The position numbers were made by a program, and so were the translations under genes. Below, piece after piece: positions 7,938-16,138 of a stretch of DNA of 64,000 nucleotides (positions are counted from its first letter, which is position 1; each line of letters starts with the position of its first letter). Origin of the DNA: Microbacterium hydrocarbonoxydans (lineage in GTDB: Bacteria > Actinomycetota > Actinomycetes > Actinomycetales > Microbacteriaceae); contig NZ_FNSQ01000005.1 of the NCBI RefSeq assembly GCF_900105205.1, positions 3,038,001-3,102,000 on the forward strand, written 5' to 3'. The notes beneath the pieces were generated by a model, which worked only from the letters and a program-made list of their open reading frames with translations, had not been told where the DNA came from and made no database searches.

Positions 7938-8897
7938 ATGACGATGACCGCGGATGCCGGAGCCGCCGACGCGCCTGCGGCGGAGGCTCCCCTCCAGACG
8001 GTCTATCGCCCCTCGGCACCGGTCGACCTGCGCGCCACGGTCGGCATGCTGCGCCGCGGTCCAGGAGACCCGACGATGGTCATCGACGGATCCGTGATCT
8101 GGCGCGCCCTGCGCACCCCTCTCGGCCCCGCGACCCTCGCGCTGCGTGCCGGCGGCGGAGAGATCAGGGCCACCGCCTGGGGTGCCGGAGCACAGCATGC
8201 GCTCGATACCGTCCCCAGCCTCTGCGGTGCCGACGACGACCCCACGGGGTTCGACCCCTCCCACCATCCGCTGATCGCGGAGGTCGCTCGCCGCTCCCCC
8301 GGTCTGCGACTGGCTCGTACGGGCGTGGTGTTCGACGCTCTCGCGTGCGCCATCCTCGAACAGAAGGTCACCGGCCTCGAGGCGTTCCGCGCCTGGCGGA
8401 TGCTGGTCACGAAGTTCGGCGAGCGCGCGCCAGGTCCGACCCCCAGGCCGATGTACGCCGCACCCACGGCGCCGCAGTGGCGGCGGATCCCCTCCTGGGA
8501 TTGGCATCGCGTCGCCGTGCAGCCACCGCAGTCGAAGACCATCGTGCGGGTGGCGGAGCGTGCGGACAGCATCAGCCGCGCCCTCCTGAACGCCCCCACC
8601 GGCGAGGAGCGCGACCGTGCGCTCACGAGCTTCCCTGGCGTCGGTGTCTGGACCTCCGCCGAGACCCGCATCCGTGCGCTCGGCGACCCCGATGCGGTGA
8701 GCGTCGGCGACTACCACCTCGCTCACGAGGTCGGTCATGCGCTGACCGGACACCGCACCGACGACGACGGGATGCTCAAGCTGCTCGCGCCGTGGGCGGG
8801 GCATCGTCAGCGCGTCATCCGTCTCATCTTCGCCAGTGGGGTGAGCGAGCCGCGGCGCGGCCCTCGCCTCTCCCCGGAAGACCATCGCGGGCGCTGA
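7938..8897 (+). CDS. DNA-3-methyladenine glycosylase II family (AlkA-like, HhH-GPD)
   Basis: Base-excision repair glycosylase of 319 aa. The HhH-GPD fold is visible: a helical ACAILEQKVTGLEA segment near residue 139, helix-hairpin-helix LTSFPGVGVWTSAE near 230-243, and the catalytic Asp in VSVGDYHL at about residue 258. The N-terminal third (about 20-110) matches the beta-sheet domain found in AlkA-type enzymes. There is no Fe-S cysteine cluster. It removes alkylated bases by family knowledge; exact substrate range is unknown. It lies 34 bp after the regulator, on the same strand. Confidence 0.88.
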   Translation: MTMTADAGAADAPAAEAPLQTVYRPSAPVDLRATVGMLRRGPGDPTMVIDGSVIWRALRTPLGPATLALRAGGGEIRATAWGAGAQHALDTVPSLCGADDDPTGFDPSHHPLIAEVARRSPGLRLARTGVVFDALACAILEQKVTGLEAFRAWRMLVTKFGERAPGPTPRPMYAAPTAPQWRRIPSWDWHRVAVQPPQSKTIVRVAERADSISRALLNAPTGEERDRALTSFPGVGVWTSAETRIRALGDPDAVSVGDYHLAHEVGHALTGHRTDDDGMLKLLAPWAGHRQRVIRLIFASGVSEPRRGPRLSPEDHRGR

Positions 8898-8935
8898 CCG
8901 GCGCCCCGGTCCCGCACGGCGTTTAGGCTGAGGCC

Positions 8936-9133
8936 ATGTCCCGCACCGCGCTCCGCCTCTCCGTCACTGCAGGGCTCCTCATCCTCGGAGTCGTGATCGG
9001 TCTGATCTTCGAGAACGTCTGGCTCGGCATCCTGCTCGCCGCGATCGTGTGGCTCGGTTGGTTCATCGGCTACGAATCGCGCCGCGGGCGCAACGCCGGC
9101 GTCAACGACGAGGATCACGGCATCGAGCTCTGA
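8936..9133 (+). CDS. Small two-helix membrane protein
   Basis: 65 aa with two hydrophobic segments, about residues 9-25 (VTAGLLILGVVIGLIF) and 27-45 (VWLGILLAAIVWLGWFIGY), then a charged tail. No catalytic motif. Its start follows the glycosylase stop by 39 bp, so the two may be cotranscribed. Function unknown. Confidence 0.65.
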   Translation: MSRTALRLSVTAGLLILGVVIGLIFENVWLGILLAAIVWLGWFIGYESRRGRNAGVNDEDHGIEL

Positions 9134-9146
9134 GCTCGCGCTCTCG

Positions 9147-9902
9147 TCAGTAGTACACGGCCAGCGGCCCGTGCGGTCCCTCGATCACCTGCACCGGGGT
9201 GTCGAAGACCCGGGTCAGCACATCGCTCGTCATGATCGCCGACGGCGGCCCGAACTCCACGACCCCACCGTCCTTCATCGCACAGATGTGGTCGGCATAG
9301 CGGCCTGCGAAGTTGACGTCGTGCAGCACGATGACGATGGTTCGCCCCAGCTCCGTCGAGGCTCGACGGAGGTGCTTCATCATCTGCACCGCGTGCTTCA
9401 TGTCGAGGTTGTTGAGCGGCTCGTCCAGCAGTACGAACTCCGTGTCCTGCGCCAACACCATCGCGACGTAGGCGCGTTGCCGCTGACCGCCCGAGAGCTC
9501 GTCGAGGTATCTCCCTTCCAGCGCGCCGAGGTCGAGGAAGTCGATCGATCTGCTGATGACCTGCTCATCCGCAGGGGTCAGCCTGCCCTGGGAATGCGGG
9601 AAGCGTCCGAAGCCGACGAGCTGGCGCACGGTCAGTCGCGTGACGAAATGATTCTCCTGGCGGAGCACGGAGACGATCTTGGCGAGGTCGCGCGACTTCG
9701 TCGTCGCCACGTCGTAGCCGGCGATCTCGATCGCCCCGGCGTCCATCCCGCCGAGCCGTCCGATCATCGTCAGCAGCGTCGACTTTCCCGCACCGTTCGG
9801 GCCGATCAGCGCGGTGATCCCCCCTGCGGGGATGCGGAGGTCCACGGGGCCGATCGCGACGTCGTCGCTGTAGTCTCGGCGCACGCCATCGAGTGTGATC
9901 AC
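9147..9902 (-). CDS. Siderophore ABC importer, ATP-binding protein (FepC/FecE type)
   Basis: 251-aa ATPase powering ferric-siderophore uptake. Motifs: Walker A GPNGAGKST near residue 35, ABC signature LSGGQRQR near 137, Walker B FVLLDEP near 158 and switch His in VLHDVNF near 194. The GTG start at 9902 overlaps the permease stop by 4 bp (GTGA), showing translational coupling. It is last in the four-gene iron-uptake operon that begins at 12954. Confidence 0.94.
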   Translation of the reverse strand: MITLDGVRRDYSDDVAIGPVDLRIPAGGITALIGPNGAGKSTLLTMIGRLGGMDAGAIEIAGYDVATTKSRDLAKIVSVLRQENHFVTRLTVRQLVGFGRFPHSQGRLTPADEQVISRSIDFLDLGALEGRYLDELSGGQRQRAYVAMVLAQDTEFVLLDEPLNNLDMKHAVQMMKHLRRASTELGRTIVIVLHDVNFAGRYADHICAMKDGGVVEFGPPSAIMTSDVLTRVFDTPVQVIEGPHGPLAVYY

Positions 9903-10924
9903 AGCCTGCCCTTTCTGAGGATGACGATGAGGAAGAGGGTCCCGCCGACCAGTTCGATGAGGATCGAGACCATGCCCTGGGCGTAGAAGATGTTGCGCAT
10001 CACGAAGTAGGCACCGGCGAGGATGGTGAATGCCGTCAGCACGGCCACGGGGAAGATCAGCCGGTGATCGTGCGAATCCGCGAACTGGTATGCCAAGGTC
10101 GCGACGAGGAAGCCCAGGAAGGTCATGGGCCCGACCAGCGCGGTCGACGTCGCCATGAGTACGGCGACCAGGAACAGCACGATGTAGAGCTCGCGCCGGT
10201 GGTCGAGGCCGAGCGAGCGCGACGCGTCGGCTCCGAGGGCCAGGAGATTCAGCCGTCGCGCGCGAAGCCACAGGAGCGCGGATGCGGCGACGCACAGCGG
10301 GATCGCGAGCGGCAGGTAGGAGGCGTCCGCGTTGGAGACGTTGCCGAACAGGCGGGCGGCGAGCACATCGAACTCGCTGGGGGTCAGCAGACGCTGCATG
10401 AACGTCGAGACGGCACCGAGGCCCCCTCCGATGATGATCCCGATGAGGAGCATGATCTGGAGGTTGCCGTAGCGCCCCGACAGCAGCCAGCCATACAGCG
10501 CCATCGCGAGGCCGACCATGATGAGCACCTGCAGGCCGAACTGCCACACCCCCTGGATGGCGACGAGTCCCGCGATTCCGAAGAGGTAGACGGTGCCCGT
10601 CTGCACGACCCGGTAGAGCGATTCGAAGCCCATGATCGACGGGGTGATGATGCGGTTGGTCGTGACCGTCTGAAAGCTCACGGTCGCGACGGCCTGAGCC
10701 ACGGCCACCACCGCCATCACGGTCACGTTGGTCATCCGGAGCTTCGCGATCCGCCAGAATCCGGCGGATCCCACGGGCATGGGGTTCTCCCACGCGAGCA
10801 GGGCGAAGCCGAAGACCAAAGCCAGGACCACGAGGATGCCGACCACGATCGCGTACCGACGGCGCGCGTGGGCGGTGGGGAAGGCGCCGGAGGTGCGCGC
10901 CTCCGCCGCCATCAGGTCAGCCAC
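9899..10924 (-). CDS. Siderophore ABC importer permease 2 (FecCD family)
   Basis: Membrane permease of about 341 aa with 9-10 hydrophobic helices. It carries the FecCD coupling segment GADASRSLGLDHRR near residue 230 and ALVGPMTFLGFLVATLA near 268. The GTG start at 10924 overlaps the upstream permease stop by 8 bp; ATG at 10912 is an alternative. It should heterodimerise with permease 1. Confidence 0.9.
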   Translation of the reverse strand: MADLMAAEARTSGAFPTAHARRRYAIVVGILVVLALVFGFALLAWENPMPVGSAGFWRIAKLRMTNVTVMAVVAVAQAVATVSFQTVTTNRIITPSIMGFESLYRVVQTGTVYLFGIAGLVAIQGVWQFGLQVLIMVGLAMALYGWLLSGRYGNLQIMLLIGIIIGGGLGAVSTFMQRLLTPSEFDVLAARLFGNVSNADASYLPLAIPLCVAASALLWLRARRLNLLALGADASRSLGLDHRRELYIVLFLVAVLMATSTALVGPMTFLGFLVATLAYQFADSHDHRLIFPVAVLTAFTILAGAYFVMRNIFYAQGMVSILIELVGGTLFLIVILRKGRL

Positions 10925-11906
10925 GACGACGCTGCCTGAGCAGGAGGGCGATGAACACGATCGCGCCGACGACACCGAGAATCAGCGACACCGGCACCTC
11001 GAAGGGCATGATGATCGTCCGTCCGATGATGTCGCAGACCGTGACGATGGCGATGCCCAGGAGGCACACCCACGGCAGGTTGCTCCGCAGGTCGTCGCCG
11101 CGCACCAGGGACACGATGTTCGGGACGATCAGACCCAGGAACGGCAGGTTGCCGACGACGACCGTGACCACGCCAGTGGTGATCGCGATGAGCACGGTCC
11201 CCAGCAGGATCACCCGGTTGTAGTTCACGCCGACGTTCGTCGCGATCTCCTCCCCCAACCCCGCGATCGTCAGACGATCGGCGACGAGGAACACGATCAC
11301 TGCCACGATCGCGACGATCCACAGCATCTCGTACTGTCCACGGAGCACGGAGGTGAAGCTGCCGGCGAACCACACGCCGATCGCCTGCAGGGAGTCCGTG
11401 ACGAGCGCGAAGTACGTCGACACCGAACCGACGACGGCCCCGAGCATGATCCCGACGATCGGGACGATGAGTGACGAGCGCAGCGACACGCGACGCAGGA
11501 ATGCGAAGAAGACCATCGTGCCGATGAAGGCGGCGACGACAGCCCCGAGCATCCGGAGCGGGATCGACGGGTTCGGGACGAGCACCATCACGGCAAGCAG
11601 GCCGAGGCCCGCCCACTCGGTCGTGCCGGTGGTCGTGGGTTCGACGAAGCGGTTCTGGGTGAGGAGCTGCATCACCAGTCCGGCCATCGCCATCGCCGCA
11701 CCCGCGAGGACGAGGGCGATGGTGCGCGGGACGCGGGTGATCTGGAACATCGCCGCCCCGTCCGCAGCTCCCGCGATGTCATAGACACCGGTGAACAGGG
11801 ACACGGCGAGAAGCGCGACGACGACGAGGACGCCGATGAGCAGTCGCACGTCGAAGAGCCGTCCGACGGAGCGGCGCGGCAAGGCGGGGGGTGCGGTGCG
11901 GGTCAT
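10917..11906 (-). CDS. Siderophore ABC importer permease 1 (FecCD family)
   Basis: Inner-membrane permease of 329 aa with about 9 hydrophobic helices. FecCD hallmarks include the early AGAAMAMAGLVMQLLTQNRF segment near residue 55, and GNLPFLGLIVPNIVSLVRG near 260 followed by the cytoplasmic coupling loop. The start at 11906 gives MTRTAPPALPRR, a basic N-terminus before helix 1. It lies 55 bp downstream of the binding-protein gene, which is consistent with one iron-regulated operon. Confidence 0.92.
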   Translation of the reverse strand: MTRTAPPALPRRSVGRLFDVRLLIGVLVVVALLAVSLFTGVYDIAGAADGAAMFQITRVPRTIALVLAGAAMAMAGLVMQLLTQNRFVEPTTTGTTEWAGLGLLAVMVLVPNPSIPLRMLGAVVAAFIGTMVFFAFLRRVSLRSSLIVPIVGIMLGAVVGSVSTYFALVTDSLQAIGVWFAGSFTSVLRGQYEMLWIVAIVAVIVFLVADRLTIAGLGEEIATNVGVNYNRVILLGTVLIAITTGVVTVVVGNLPFLGLIVPNIVSLVRGDDLRSNLPWVCLLGIAIVTVCDIIGRTIIMPFEVPVSLILGVVGAIVFIALLLRQRRRG

Positions 11907-11961
11907 GATCGAACGCCGAGCGGCGGCGGCACCCGCAGGGAACGGATGCCGCCGGTCGGCT

Positions 11962-12954
11962 CTACTTCTGAGCGGCCTCGAGTGCGTCGGCGAGGTCGTT
12001 GAGGAAGGTCGTGTACGTCTGGATGCTCTCGTTCAGGTACGTGTCCGTGGGCATGTAGACGATCTGGTCGTCCGCCACGGCCGTGACGCCGGCGAGCGCC
12101 TCGGAGCCTTCGAGGATCTCGGACGCCTGGATGTAGTCGGGGGTCTCGGCGGCGAACACGGCGTCGCGGTCCAGCACCAGGAGCCAGTCGGGGTTCGACG
12201 CGGCGATCGCCTCCACCGAGATGTCGTCTCCCTGGTGGTCGTCCGAGGCGTCATCGACCTCGAGCGCCGGCGTCAGACCGAGGATGTCGTAGATCGGCCC
12301 CAACGAGCGACCGACGGTCGGAGCGAGATAGCCGATCTCGCCACCCGAGGTGTTCACCGCCATCACGGTGTCGGCGTCGTCGTACGCCGCCTTGGCCCGC
12401 TCGACCGCCGCATCGAAGTCGTCCACCAGAGACTGAGCCTCATCCTGCTTGCCGAAGATCTCGCCGAGCACCGTCACCTGACGCTTCAGCTCCGCATCGA
12501 ACGGCTCGCCCTCACGCGGCTCCAGGTCGATGATCGTGGCATCGGGCACGAGCTCGGCGATCGCCTCGTTGTGCTGGGTGAATCGCTGGCCGCTGATGAT
12601 CAGGTCGGGCTCCACAGCGACGATGGCCTCGAGATCGGGCTCGCTGTGCAGGCCGATGTCGACGATGTCATCGTCCTCGAGATACGACACAGTGTCCGGC
12701 ATGAGCGCCACGGCGCCGGCCGAGAGGTCGACGCCCCAGTCGGAGAGCGTCTGGAAGGTGCGGTTGTCGAGGGCGACCACCGAGGCGGGAGGGGTTTCGA
12801 TCTCGTGGGAGCCGGTGTTGTCCTCGACGGTCACGGAATCTGCGGCAGCCGACTCGGACGGCTGCGCCGCCTCACTGCCGGACGCGCATCCGGCGAGGGC
12901 GAGAAGGCCGACGAGACCGACGCTCGTGACGGAGATGACTCTGGGCATGGACAT
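11962..12954 (-). CDS. Siderophore-binding lipoprotein (FecB/FhuD-like)
   Basis: Extracytoplasmic ligand-binding lipoprotein of 330 aa that delivers ferric siderophore to the permeases. The start MSMPRV at 12954 has AGGAG 7 nt upstream. A signal peptide ends in lipobox LALAGC (Cys near residue 23), followed by a Ser/Ala/Glu linker. The two-lobe periplasmic-binding fold is visible: VALDNRTFQTLSDWG, DLEAIVAVEPDLIISG (typical of the family) and later AASNPDWLLVLD. The siderophore type is not predictable. An in-frame ATG upstream sits inside the iron box and is unlikely to be used. Confidence 0.92.
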   Translation of the reverse strand: MSMPRVISVTSVGLVGLLALAGCASGSEAAQPSESAAADSVTVEDNTGSHEIETPPASVVALDNRTFQTLSDWGVDLSAGAVALMPDTVSYLEDDDIVDIGLHSEPDLEAIVAVEPDLIISGQRFTQHNEAIAELVPDATIIDLEPREGEPFDAELKRQVTVLGEIFGKQDEAQSLVDDFDAAVERAKAAYDDADTVMAVNTSGGEIGYLAPTVGRSLGPIYDILGLTPALEVDDASDDHQGDDISVEAIAASNPDWLLVLDRDAVFAAETPDYIQASEILEGSEALAGVTAVADDQIVYMPTDTYLNESIQTYTTFLNDLADALEAAQK

Positions 12955-13009
12955 GGAGAGACTCCTGTTCTGCGGGGTGGAAGCGCGCGACGGCGCGGGA
13001 CGAGGGGAC

Positions 13010-13023
13010 TTAGGCATGCCTAA
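13010..13023. promoter_or_regulatory. DtxR/IdeR-like iron box upstream of the binding-protein operon
   Basis: Perfect palindrome TTAGGCATGCCTAA. It matches the TTAGG...CCTAA ends of the DtxR/IdeR consensus and sits 56 bp upstream of the binding-protein start. Confidence 0.7.
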
Positions 13024-13037
13024 CTCGACGCCTCGAA

Positions 13038-13056
13038 GATAGGTTAGCCTTACTTT
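13038..13056. promoter_or_regulatory. DtxR/IdeR iron box directly before the SIP gene
   Basis: TAGGTTAGCCTTACTTT matches about 14 of 19 positions of the DtxR/IdeR consensus. It ends one base before the ATG at 13057, so bound repressor would block both polymerase and the start of a probably leaderless mRNA. Confidence 0.75.
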
Positions 13057-13824
13057 ATGAGCGAGACGAAATCCGGCTTCACAATCGAGCGACGCGGACT
13101 CGATCTGCGCTTCCGCACCGCGACTCTGGTCGCCAGGGAATGGCTGGCACCCGACTATGTACGGCTACGGCTCAGCGGGAGTGAACTCGCCGGTTTCGAC
13201 TCCCCCGGCGCGGACGACCACATGCGACTGTTCTTCCCCACCGGCCCCGTGAGCTCTGTGGAAGAGATGCGCGCGGCTCCGAGCCGGGAGTACACCCCCG
13301 TCGCCTGGGGATCCGACTGGCTCGATGTCGAGTTCGCGGTGCACGGCGATCAGGGCATCGCCGCACCATGGGCGGCGACCGCGCCGCTGGGCTCGTCGAT
13401 CGGCGTCGGCGGGCCGCGGGGCTCGGCTTCCCTCGCCGGCACCCCCGGTTCGTGGCTGCTGGCGGGAGACGAGACGGCGATCCCCGCGATCCGCCGCTTC
13501 GCCGCGCTGATCCCGGACGGAGCTGCGGCACGCATCGTCATCGAGACCCGCACCCCCGGTCGCGAGGTCGACATCGACACCGCCGTCGCCGTCGAGTGGC
13601 TGCACCGCGGCGCCGCCCGGTCCGGCTCGATGCTCGCCGCCTTCCTCGAGGGGCTCGGAGAAGGGGACGCAGTCGGGCCCGACCCGTTCGTCTTCATCGC
13701 CGCCGAGCAGTCGGTCGTGAGGCCGGGACGGGCGCTGCTCGAACGCTGGGGCGTCGACCCCCATGTCGCGATCGTCAAGGGCTATTGGAAGCGCGGCGAG
13801 ACGGAGTACCACGCGCCGCACTAG
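13057..13824 (+). CDS. Siderophore-interacting protein (SIP / ViuB-like ferric reductase)
   Basis: Cytoplasmic FAD/NAD(P)H-dependent reductase of 255 aa that releases iron from imported ferric siderophores. The N-terminal FAD domain shows HMRLFFPTGP (about 50) and SREYTPVAW near residue 75 (the R-x-Y-T/S flavin motif). The C-terminal SIP domain contains WLLAGDETAIPAI near 132, and the ending KGYWKRGETEYH is characteristic of the family. It is divergent from the importer and shares the iron-box region, so uptake and release are co-regulated. No ribosome-binding site precedes the ATG. Confidence 0.93.
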   Translation: MSETKSGFTIERRGLDLRFRTATLVAREWLAPDYVRLRLSGSELAGFDSPGADDHMRLFFPTGPVSSVEEMRAAPSREYTPVAWGSDWLDVEFAVHGDQGIAAPWAATAPLGSSIGVGGPRGSASLAGTPGSWLLAGDETAIPAIRRFAALIPDGAAARIVIETRTPGREVDIDTAVAVEWLHRGAARSGSMLAAFLEGLGEGDAVGPDPFVFIAAEQSVVRPGRALLERWGVDPHVAIVKGYWKRGETEYHAPH

Positions 13825-13857
13825 TGCGAATCGGGTGCCTGCTGGAAAGCTGGAGCC

Positions 13858-14262
13858 ATGGCTCTTCTGGATCACCTGGGTATCACCGTCGACGAACTCG
13901 AGCGCGGACGAGCGCAGTTCCATCCGGTCCTCACCGCGCTCGGCTATCAGAGCGGCGGAGAAGACGACCACTCGATCTCGTGGCACAACGGCGACGAGAC
14001 CGAGATCATCCTGTACATGTGGGACGAGGACTCCGGACCGCATCGCCACGGCCGCGTCGGCTGGCAGCACATCGCCTTCTCGGTGCCGTCGCGGGATGAG
14101 GTCGATCGCCTGCATGCGGTCGCTCTCGACGCGGGTTGGACCGCGGTCCGCGAGCCGAAGGAGTACCCGCGCTACTCCGAGCGCTACTACGCGTCCTTCG
14201 TCGAGGATGCCGACGGCATCCGCATCGAGTTCATGCACAACCCGCCGCGCGAGACGGCTTGA
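13858..14262 (+). CDS. VOC-superfamily protein (glyoxalase/dioxygenase fold)
   Basis: 134 aa with one glyoxalase-like beta-alpha-beta-beta-beta pair. Candidate metal ligands are His6 (LLDHLGI), a His near 72 (WQHIAF) and Glu near 124 (RIEFMH), the usual positions in this fold. A HRHGRVGWQHIAFSV segment is typical of lactoylglutathione-lyase-like proteins. It starts 33 bp after the SIP gene and could be cotranscribed, but no iron link is evident. Substrate unknown. Confidence 0.82.
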   Translation: MALLDHLGITVDELERGRAQFHPVLTALGYQSGGEDDHSISWHNGDETEIILYMWDEDSGPHRHGRVGWQHIAFSVPSRDEVDRLHAVALDAGWTAVREPKEYPRYSERYYASFVEDADGIRIEFMHNPPRETA

Positions 14263-14337
14263 CTCCCGGGCGTGTCGCGCCCTAGTGTTGCAAAGCTGTG
14301 CCGGACGGGCGCAGCACTCACGCCGAGGAGACGACGG

Positions 14338-14436
14338 ATGTCCGCTGTGCGGAATCTTCCTTTCACCACGATCGGAGCGCTTCAGCAGAAGCGCAACGAC
14401 CGCGATGAGTCGTACCCTCCGGCGCGCGCCGTGTGA
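14338..14436 (+). CDS. Small ORF upstream of rtcB (32 aa)
   Basis: ATG at 14338 is preceded by GAGGAG (14325-14330) with 7-nt spacing, a textbook ribosome-binding site. The peptide begins MSAVRNLPF and is rich in Arg, Gln and Asp, with no membrane segment. It ends 19 bp before a terminator-like hairpin. I do not recognise it. It could be a leader peptide for rtcB or an independent small protein. Confidence 0.5.
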   Translation: MSAVRNLPFTTIGALQQKRNDRDESYPPARAV

Positions 14437-14455
14437 CAGCATCCGCTGTTCTCAT

Positions 14456-14485
14456 GCCCCGCACCGTCAGGTCCGGGGCTTTCTT
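14456..14485 (+). terminator. Terminator or attenuator between small ORF and rtcB
   Basis: Stem GCCCCG (14456-14461) / CGGGGC (14474-14479) with a 12-nt loop, followed directly by TTTCTT. It ends 56 bp before the rtcB start, leaving little room for a separate promoter. Confidence 0.55.
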
Positions 14486-14541
14486 CATCTCTCACGAGAT
14501 CCCCGACCTGTGGCTGAACACATCACCCAAGGAAAGGAATC

Positions 14542-15711
14542 ATGGAGAGGCTCTCCACACGGCTGCTCTCGTGGGCGTCGATGATCGATGAGAAGACGCT
14601 CGATCAGGCGCACACCACGGCGCGCATGCCGTTCATCCACCCGCATCTGGCTCTCATGCCGGATGCGCACCTCGGCAAGGGCGCGACGGTCGGCTCGGTC
14701 ATCCCGACGCTCGGTGCGATCATCCCCGCCGCCGTCGGCGTCGACATCGGATGCGGCATGATCGCCGTCCGCACCCAGTTCACGAGGTCGGACCTCACCG
14801 GTCGCGACCTCGCCGAACTGCGCGAGCAGATCGAGCGCGCGATCCCGCTGTCGGCCGGTCGCTACAACAACAGGATCGTGGCGACCGCGGAACCACGCAT
14901 CGCCGAGCTCGAGACGCTCGCCGAGAAGAGCGAGTTCGACCCGGAGAAGTACGCCAAGAACTGGCGGCTGCAGCTCGGCACGCTCGGCTCGGGCAACCAC
15001 TTCATCGAGGTGTCGGTCGACGAGCTCGATCGCGTGTGGCTGTTCCTGCATTCCGGATCGCGCGGCGTCGGCAACCGGATCGCCGGTCACCACATCGGAG
15101 TCGCACAGCGGCTGGCGAAGCAGTGGTGGATCGATCTCCCCGACCCCGACCTGGCGTACCTGGTCGAGGGCACGCCCGAGTTCACCCGCTACATCCGGGA
15201 GCTGCGCTGGGCGCAGCGGTTCGCGCTCCTCAACCGCGAGGAGATGATGGACCGGGTCGCGAGGCAGGTCTCGGAGTTCGTCGGCACCCCGGTCGACGAG
15301 CAGGAGCGCATCAACTGCCACCACAACTTCACAGAGTCCGAGAAGCACTACGGCAAGAGGGTGTGGGTGTCGAGGAAGGGCGCCATCCAGGCGGATGCGG
15401 GTCGCCCCGGCCTCATTCCCGGTTCGATGGGGACGGCGTCGTACGTGGTCGAGGGACTCGGCGATCCGCAGTCGCTGAACTCCTCACCGCACGGCGCAGG
15501 CCGCGAGTACTCGCGGTCGGCGGCGCGGCGCACGTTCTCGCACGAGCAGCTCAGGGCGGCCATGGACGGGATCGAGTTCCGTGACACGGATGCGTTCATC
15601 GACGAGATCCCGCAGGCGTACAAGCCGATCGATCAGGTCATGGCGGATGCCGCCGGCCTGGTGGCCATCAGGCACACGCTGCGCCAGCTCGTCAACGTGA
15701 AGGGCGACTGA
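14542..15711 (+). CDS. rtcB: RtcB-family RNA ligase (RNA-splicing ligase)
   Basis: GTP- and Mn-dependent ligase of 389 aa that joins RNA 2',3'-cyclic-phosphate or 3'-phosphate ends to 5'-OH. Key motifs: MPDAHLGKG near 40, GVDIGCGM with Mn-ligand Cys71, LGSGNHF near 150, HSGSRG near 170, and SPHGAGR whose His (about 316) is the guanylylation site. The length matches the shorter bacterial class. AAGGAAAGG before the ATG is a good ribosome-binding site. A small ORF and a terminator-like stem precede it, and no archease or RtcR partner is nearby. Confidence 0.93.
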   Translation: MERLSTRLLSWASMIDEKTLDQAHTTARMPFIHPHLALMPDAHLGKGATVGSVIPTLGAIIPAAVGVDIGCGMIAVRTQFTRSDLTGRDLAELREQIERAIPLSAGRYNNRIVATAEPRIAELETLAEKSEFDPEKYAKNWRLQLGTLGSGNHFIEVSVDELDRVWLFLHSGSRGVGNRIAGHHIGVAQRLAKQWWIDLPDPDLAYLVEGTPEFTRYIRELRWAQRFALLNREEMMDRVARQVSEFVGTPVDEQERINCHHNFTESEKHYGKRVWVSRKGAIQADAGRPGLIPGSMGTASYVVEGLGDPQSLNSSPHGAGREYSRSAARRTFSHEQLRAAMDGIEFRDTDAFIDEIPQAYKPIDQVMADAAGLVAIRHTLRQLVNVKGD

Positions 15712-15723
15712 TCGGGATGGTGG

Positions 15724-15744
15724 GCCGTGGCGGAAGACCACGGC
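15724..15744 (+). terminator. Hairpin after rtcB
   Basis: Perfect 7-bp stem GCCGTGG / CCACGGC with loop CGGAAGA, 13 bp after the rtcB stop. It lacks a strong U-run. Confidence 0.5.
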
Positions 15745-15856
15745 TCACCCTCTCTGCACGGGACGCGGATCGCACCGGTTCTCCCCGAACGCGGGATGAC
15801 GATATACAACGTGTTCGTCCGTCGCCCGGCGCATGTAACGATGCGAGGATGACACG

Positions 15857-16123
15857 GTGCACCTCATGAACGACGCTCAGATCTGGACGATGATCGGTGC
15901 ATTCACGGCGCTCATGTTCGGCATGCTGACCGTCGTCTCGAGCCTGTTCGTGCGCGTGGTTCGCACCGAGATCGGCGGCCTCCGCAGCGAGATGAACGCG
16001 CAGATCGGCGGCCTCCGCAGCGAGATGAATGCCCGGTTCGACACCGTGAACACGCGCATCGACGGTCTGGATCGGGACATGCAGGCCGTGGTGAAGCGCA
16101 CCTTCGGACTCGACCGCGATTGA
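15857..16123 (+). CDS. Small membrane-anchored coiled-coil protein
   Basis: 88 aa: one N-terminal transmembrane helix (about residues 10-32), then a coiled coil. The GTG start is chosen because GAGGA lies 7 nt upstream; ATG at 15866 is the alternative. The coiled coil contains an exact 11-residue duplication (IGGLRSEMNAQ unit), encoded by a 33-bp tandem repeat. Similar repeats occur in DUF1640- or tropomyosin-like small membrane proteins. Function unknown. Confidence 0.6.
   Translation: MHLMNDAQIWTMIGAFTALMFGMLTVVSSLFVRVVRTEIGGLRSEMNAQIGGLRSEMNARFDTVNTRIDGLDRDMQAVVKRTFGLDRD
15971..16029 (+). repeat. 33-bp tandem duplication inside the coiled-coil gene
   Basis: Two copies of a 26-bp identical core start at 15971 and 16004, period 33 bp, giving an 11-residue (hendecad) coiled-coil unit. 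Confidence 0.85.
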
Positions 16124-16138
16124 CCGTCCCCGCCAGCC

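Noticed and set aside
10064..11474. Plus-strand charged frames opposite the siderophore permeases
   Set aside because: Arg/Asp/Gln repeats are the usual antisense of hydrophobic membrane protein genes.
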